Assembly (NCBI GenBank): GCA_003216435.1
Contig: QCIW01000008.1
Span: forward strand, 1 to 47,196
Origin: Prochlorococcus sp. AG-402-N21
GTDB taxonomy: Bacteria > Cyanobacteriota > Cyanobacteriia > PCC-6307 > Cyanobiaceae
Direction of reading: 5' to 3'
Length of the DNA: 47,196 nucleotides
Below the pieces are notes generated by a model. That model did no database searches and was not told where the DNA came from. It saw nothing but the letters and a program-made list of their open reading frames with translations. A program made the position numbers and the translations under genes. Below are positions 44,192 through 47,196 of the stretch, piece after piece; position 1 is the stretch's first letter; every line of letters begins with the position of its first letter.

Positions 44192-46105
44192 TTATATTGT
44201 TTTGGAGACTAGCTTTCCCATAATCTCCGCATTTCGCATTTGAAAACCATTCATTTCTTTGGGATCAAGCCCTCCAACAGCTAAACGAGCCATGTCATAT
44301 ATATGTTTAGCAATATCTTTGCCAATATTGCTCGATTCGGTAGTTTTGTTTGAATCTAGGAGAATTTGTCCATCACTTATTTTTAGTAGTCCCTCAACTA
44401 GGGGATGTTTCTTGTTAACTAAGAGGACATGGTGATCTGGAAGTCCAGGTAGTCTTTGTTCCATTAATGCTCCGATATCATTAATCCTTCGCATTTGCTC
44501 GGGGAGAAGAATCATTGATGGGGGTGCATTCTCACCTTTTAAGGATTGAACTTGTATTGTTATGTTTTCGTTAGAGATAGCTTCTTTCAATAGATTCCTT
44601 ATCTTGTCAGTCTCATTTTCTCCATCCTTGTCAAGAATCTCTGGATTATCTTCTTTAAGTTTTTGATCAAGTTCAGAATCTACTCTTTGAAACTTTAGTT
44701 CGTTATTTCTAGTTTCTAGCCAGGGAATAAATTGAGTATCTATCACTGTATCTGCTTTAAGTACTTCTGCTCCATTGGATTTCCAAAGGTTTAAAGCACT
44801 TTGCTGTGCTATTTCATCCGTAAAATAAAGTATTCTTTTGTTATCTATTTCTTTCTGCCTTTTTATATAGTTGTCTATAGTTGTATAGCCTTGACCATTT
44901 ACTTTTATTAGATCAGGTATATTATCTTCTGATTTTAATTCTGTTTTATCGATACTAGTAGAAAAAAGCATTATATCTTCTATTTGATCTGCAAATTTAT
45001 CATCCTCCATGCAACCTATTTTTATAAAAGGTGAAATAGAATCCCATATCTCAGCGTAAAGATTAGGATCTTCTTTATATAGTGATTTTAATCTGTCTGC
45101 TACTTTCTTAGCGACAAAGTTACCGATAGATTTTACTCTTCTATCGCTTTGTAGGGCACTTCTACTTACATTTAATGGTATATCTGGGGAATCTATAACT
45201 CCTCTAAGTGGTAGTAAGTATCTTGGGACTACTTCTTTAATTGAGTCACTTACAAAGACTTGGTTACAAAACAACTTTATTTCGCCGTTTTCCCAATCTG
45301 CTCTCCCAGTGATTTTAGGGAAGAATAGTATTCCTTGGAGGTTATAGGGATAATCTGTATTTAAATGAACCCATAACAATGGTTCTCCTTGAAATGGGTA
45401 TAAGTATTTATATAGTTCTATATAATCATTATCTGTAAGTTCCTTTTGATTTTTTCTCCATGGCGGGTTTCTTTTATTAATGACCTCTTCCTCTAATGAG
45501 ACTTCAATTGGCATAAAATCACAGTATTTAGTAATTAATGTTTTTATTCGAGATGGTTCTATATATTCAATCTCTTCTTCTGTTAAATATAATATTACGT
45601 CGGTTCCAATCTCTTCTCGATTAGCTTCTTCTAGCTTGAATGTAGGAGATCCATCACATTGCCATCTGATACTTTGACTTCCTTCTATAGCTGATTTCGT
45701 GATAATTTCTACGTTCTTAGAAACCATAAAGCTTGAATAAAAACCTAAACCAAAGTGCCCGATAAAAGAATCTTCGTCTTTTTTATATTTCTCTAGAAAT
45801 TCTTCTGCACTTGAGAAAGCAACTTGGTTTATGTATTTTTTAATCTCTGAGGATGTCATACCTATCCCATTATCTGTAAAAGTTAATGTCTTTTGCTCTC
45901 TATCTATTTTTATATTTATTTTACCTTCTTCACCCTCCAAGCAATCACCAGCCATTGAAACCATTCTTCGCTTATTAATAGCATCAACTCCGTTGCTAAC
46001 CAACTCTCTTAAGAAAATCTCGTGATCAGAATAAACTGCTTTCTTTATAATTGGAAAAATATTCTCAGTATGTATTTGAATCTGTCCTTCTTCTAAAATT
46101 GACAT
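44192..46105 (-). CDS. htpG: Chaperone protein HtpG (Hsp90)
   Basis: HtpG is the bacterial Hsp90 ATPase. The 637-residue protein has the N-terminal ATP-binding GHKL domain (FLRELVSNGVDAINK, FTDNGIGMTSSEI, FIGHFGLGFYSSFMVS), a middle domain (PLLWVHLNTDYPYNLQGILFFP and DSPDIPLNVSRS), and a C-terminal dimerisation domain. In cyanobacteria it aids light and heat stress survival and pigment-protein assembly. The length is normal. Confidence 0.97.
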   Translation of the reverse strand: MSILEEGQIQIHTENIFPIIKKAVYSDHEIFLRELVSNGVDAINKRRMVSMAGDCLEGEEGKINIKIDREQKTLTFTDNGIGMTSSEIKKYINQVAFSSAEEFLEKYKKDEDSFIGHFGLGFYSSFMVSKNVEIITKSAIEGSQSIRWQCDGSPTFKLEEANREEIGTDVILYLTEEEIEYIEPSRIKTLITKYCDFMPIEVSLEEEVINKRNPPWRKNQKELTDNDYIELYKYLYPFQGEPLLWVHLNTDYPYNLQGILFFPKITGRADWENGEIKLFCNQVFVSDSIKEVVPRYLLPLRGVIDSPDIPLNVSRSALQSDRRVKSIGNFVAKKVADRLKSLYKEDPNLYAEIWDSISPFIKIGCMEDDKFADQIEDIMLFSTSIDKTELKSEDNIPDLIKVNGQGYTTIDNYIKRQKEIDNKRILYFTDEIAQQSALNLWKSNGAEVLKADTVIDTQFIPWLETRNNELKFQRVDSELDQKLKEDNPEILDKDGENETDKIRNLLKEAISNENITIQVQSLKGENAPPSMILLPEQMRRINDIGALMEQRLPGLPDHHVLLVNKKHPLVEGLLKISDGQILLDSNKTTESSNIGKDIAKHIYDMARLAVGGLDPKEMNGFQMRNAEIMGKLVSKTI

Positions 46106-46205
46106 GATTAATATTTTTAGATATTTAATCTTAGCTCATTCTAATTCTTTATGAGGTTGTGTTCTCCGTACTCTTTCCCATATATATCTAAGCCTTGGGT
46201 GATAA

Positions 46206-47196
46206 TTAAGTTAACCATTCAAGCTTATTACAGTTTCTTATTTCGAGAAGCTCAAATGCCTTTGATTTGTTTTGGCATGAATCTATTTCTACGATCGCAG
46301 TTTTACCTTTTTCGTGCAATTCTCTTTGTTTTTTTAATACTTCCGTAATACTTACAGAATTTTTATATGCTATTAATATTTTTTCTTTATCTATTGCATT
46401 CAAAGGAATATCATAGGTTAATTCTCTTATTTTATCTACAGAAAAACTAAATCCCACTCCAGTTGCATTGTCTTTATCTTTACTAAAAATACGAACGATG
46501 CCATCATATCTTCCACCTTTAGCAATTATTACATTATTACTTGGGACTTTGCATATCATTTGAAACATAAAACCATTGTATAAGTCAAAATGTGGACTAT
46601 ATGTTGGATCTAGTTGCATGATGACATTGTAATCGTTAGATATAGGTTCTATTATTTCAAATAAATTCCTCAATTCATCTATAATGGATACTTTGCCATA
46701 TATATTTTCGAGTTTATTTATCACCTGACTTGGGATTCCTCTGCAATTTATTATATCGGTCAATTTTTCTTTTAAATGATCACTAATATTTAAATCCTTG
46801 ATCTCTATTAGATTGTAATTAGTAAGAACTAGTTTTACTTGTTCTCTGATTTCTATATCATAGTCTTGTAAAATGAGTTCAATTAATTTTGTATGACCGA
46901 TTAAAATAGTTGGTTTTAATGTTTTGTTTAAGTTAAGCGATTTATAAGAATCTAATAATAATGAAAACAGCTCAATTTCTGCTGCAATTGATTTAATCCC
47001 AAAAAGTTCTATACCGCATTCTTGGCTTTCTTCAATATATTTTTTTCCTTCTTTTGCTTCCTTACTTTTAAATACTGTACCTTTTGCCCATAACCTAAGT
47101 GGACGGGTTCTGTTTGCAAGTCTTGTTGAAGCAGCTCTAGATATCGAGGCTGTCATTTCAGGACGTAATCCCAGTGATTCATCCGAAACAACTTTA
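46206..47196 (-). CDS. hisZ: ATP phosphoribosyltransferase regulatory subunit HisZ (5' end outside window)
   Basis: HisZ is a catalytically dead histidyl-tRNA synthetase paralogue that activates the short HisG in the first step of histidine synthesis. The fragment retains the class II motif region SLGLRPEMTASISRAASTRL, the arginine-rich RPLRLWAKG segment and a degenerate catalytic core (PHFDLYNGFMFQMICK and GGRYDGIVRIF). It lacks the anticodon-binding domain, as for HisZ rather than HisS. The frame runs on past the window edge at 47196, so the N-terminus is missing. htpG follows after 100 bases. Confidence 0.88.
   Translation of the reverse strand, partial: KVVSDESLGLRPEMTASISRAASTRLANRTRPLRLWAKGTVFKSKEAKEGKKYIEESQECGIELFGIKSIAAEIELFSLLLDSYKSLNLNKTLKPTILIGHTKLIELILQDYDIEIREQVKLVLTNYNLIEIKDLNISDHLKEKLTDIINCRGIPSQVINKLENIYGKVSIIDELRNLFEIIEPISNDYNVIMQLDPTYSPHFDLYNGFMFQMICKVPSNNVIIAKGGRYDGIVRIFSKDKDNATGVGFSFSVDKIRELTYDIPLNAIDKEKILIAYKNSVSITEVLKKQRELHEKGKTAIVEIDSCQNKSKAFELLEIRNCNKLEWLT

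Noticed and set aside
46151-46348. 65-codon plus-strand hydrophobic frame near the end of the window
   Set aside because: It mostly overlaps the conserved hisZ C-terminus on the other strand and lacks any ribosome site.

Overview
The window is AT-rich, densely packed DNA of a marine picocyanobacterium, almost certainly Prochlorococcus. Supporting this are photosynthesis genes (petN, psaK, a PAM68-like factor, thf1), several families known only from cyanobacteria (DUF3288, DUF1816, DUF3082, DUF2499, DUF3593), very short spacers and a strong A/T bias. A low-light, NATL-like lineage is my guess from overall composition and the number of tiny genes; the sequence does not prove it. I found no tRNA, rRNA, insertion sequence, prophage or CRISPR array, and no stretch above about 300 bases lacks a gene call.

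0-10.3 kb (+): housekeeping genes DUF3288, trpD, carA, an STAS-domain protein whose start seems to be a non-ATG codon, Mini-III RNase, an RlmB-like methyltransferase, DUF1816, gatA and an unsplit dnaE. 10.3-13.1 kb (-): EamA transporter, a small secreted protein, ruvA, rpsO and PAM68-like, followed by dnaG on the + strand.

15.3-22.5 kb (-): a collinear run from a GT39-type membrane glycosyltransferase, a methyltransferase-GT2 fusion and a flippase-like membrane protein (envelope glycan or lipid), through an unknown acidic protein and rlmH, to umuD-umuC and a small HExxH protein. The umuD start lies in one arm of a perfect 17-bp inverted repeat that encloses a LexA-box-like site.

22.6-28.5 kb (+): rsmA, ispE, DUF3082, a 31-residue membrane peptide, pdhB, secD, secF. 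28.5-31.8 kb is an accessory patch of very small genes on both strands, most without a known family. It ends at DUF2103, petN and thf1. Three convergent pairs here share stop codons with exactly 4 bases of overlap, and one small ORF starts inside petN.

32.4-47.2 kb: clpP and ftsH (thylakoid protein quality control next to thf1), a MacB-type permease, pyk, a MazG-like protein, yggT-scpB-ilvA, dxs, psaK, DUF3593/DUF2499, rpmB, htpG and a hisZ cut by the window edge. Together the window covers tryptophan, pyrimidine/arginine, isoprenoid, branched-chain amino acid and glycolytic enzymes, replication and SOS mutagenesis, protein export and photosystem maintenance.
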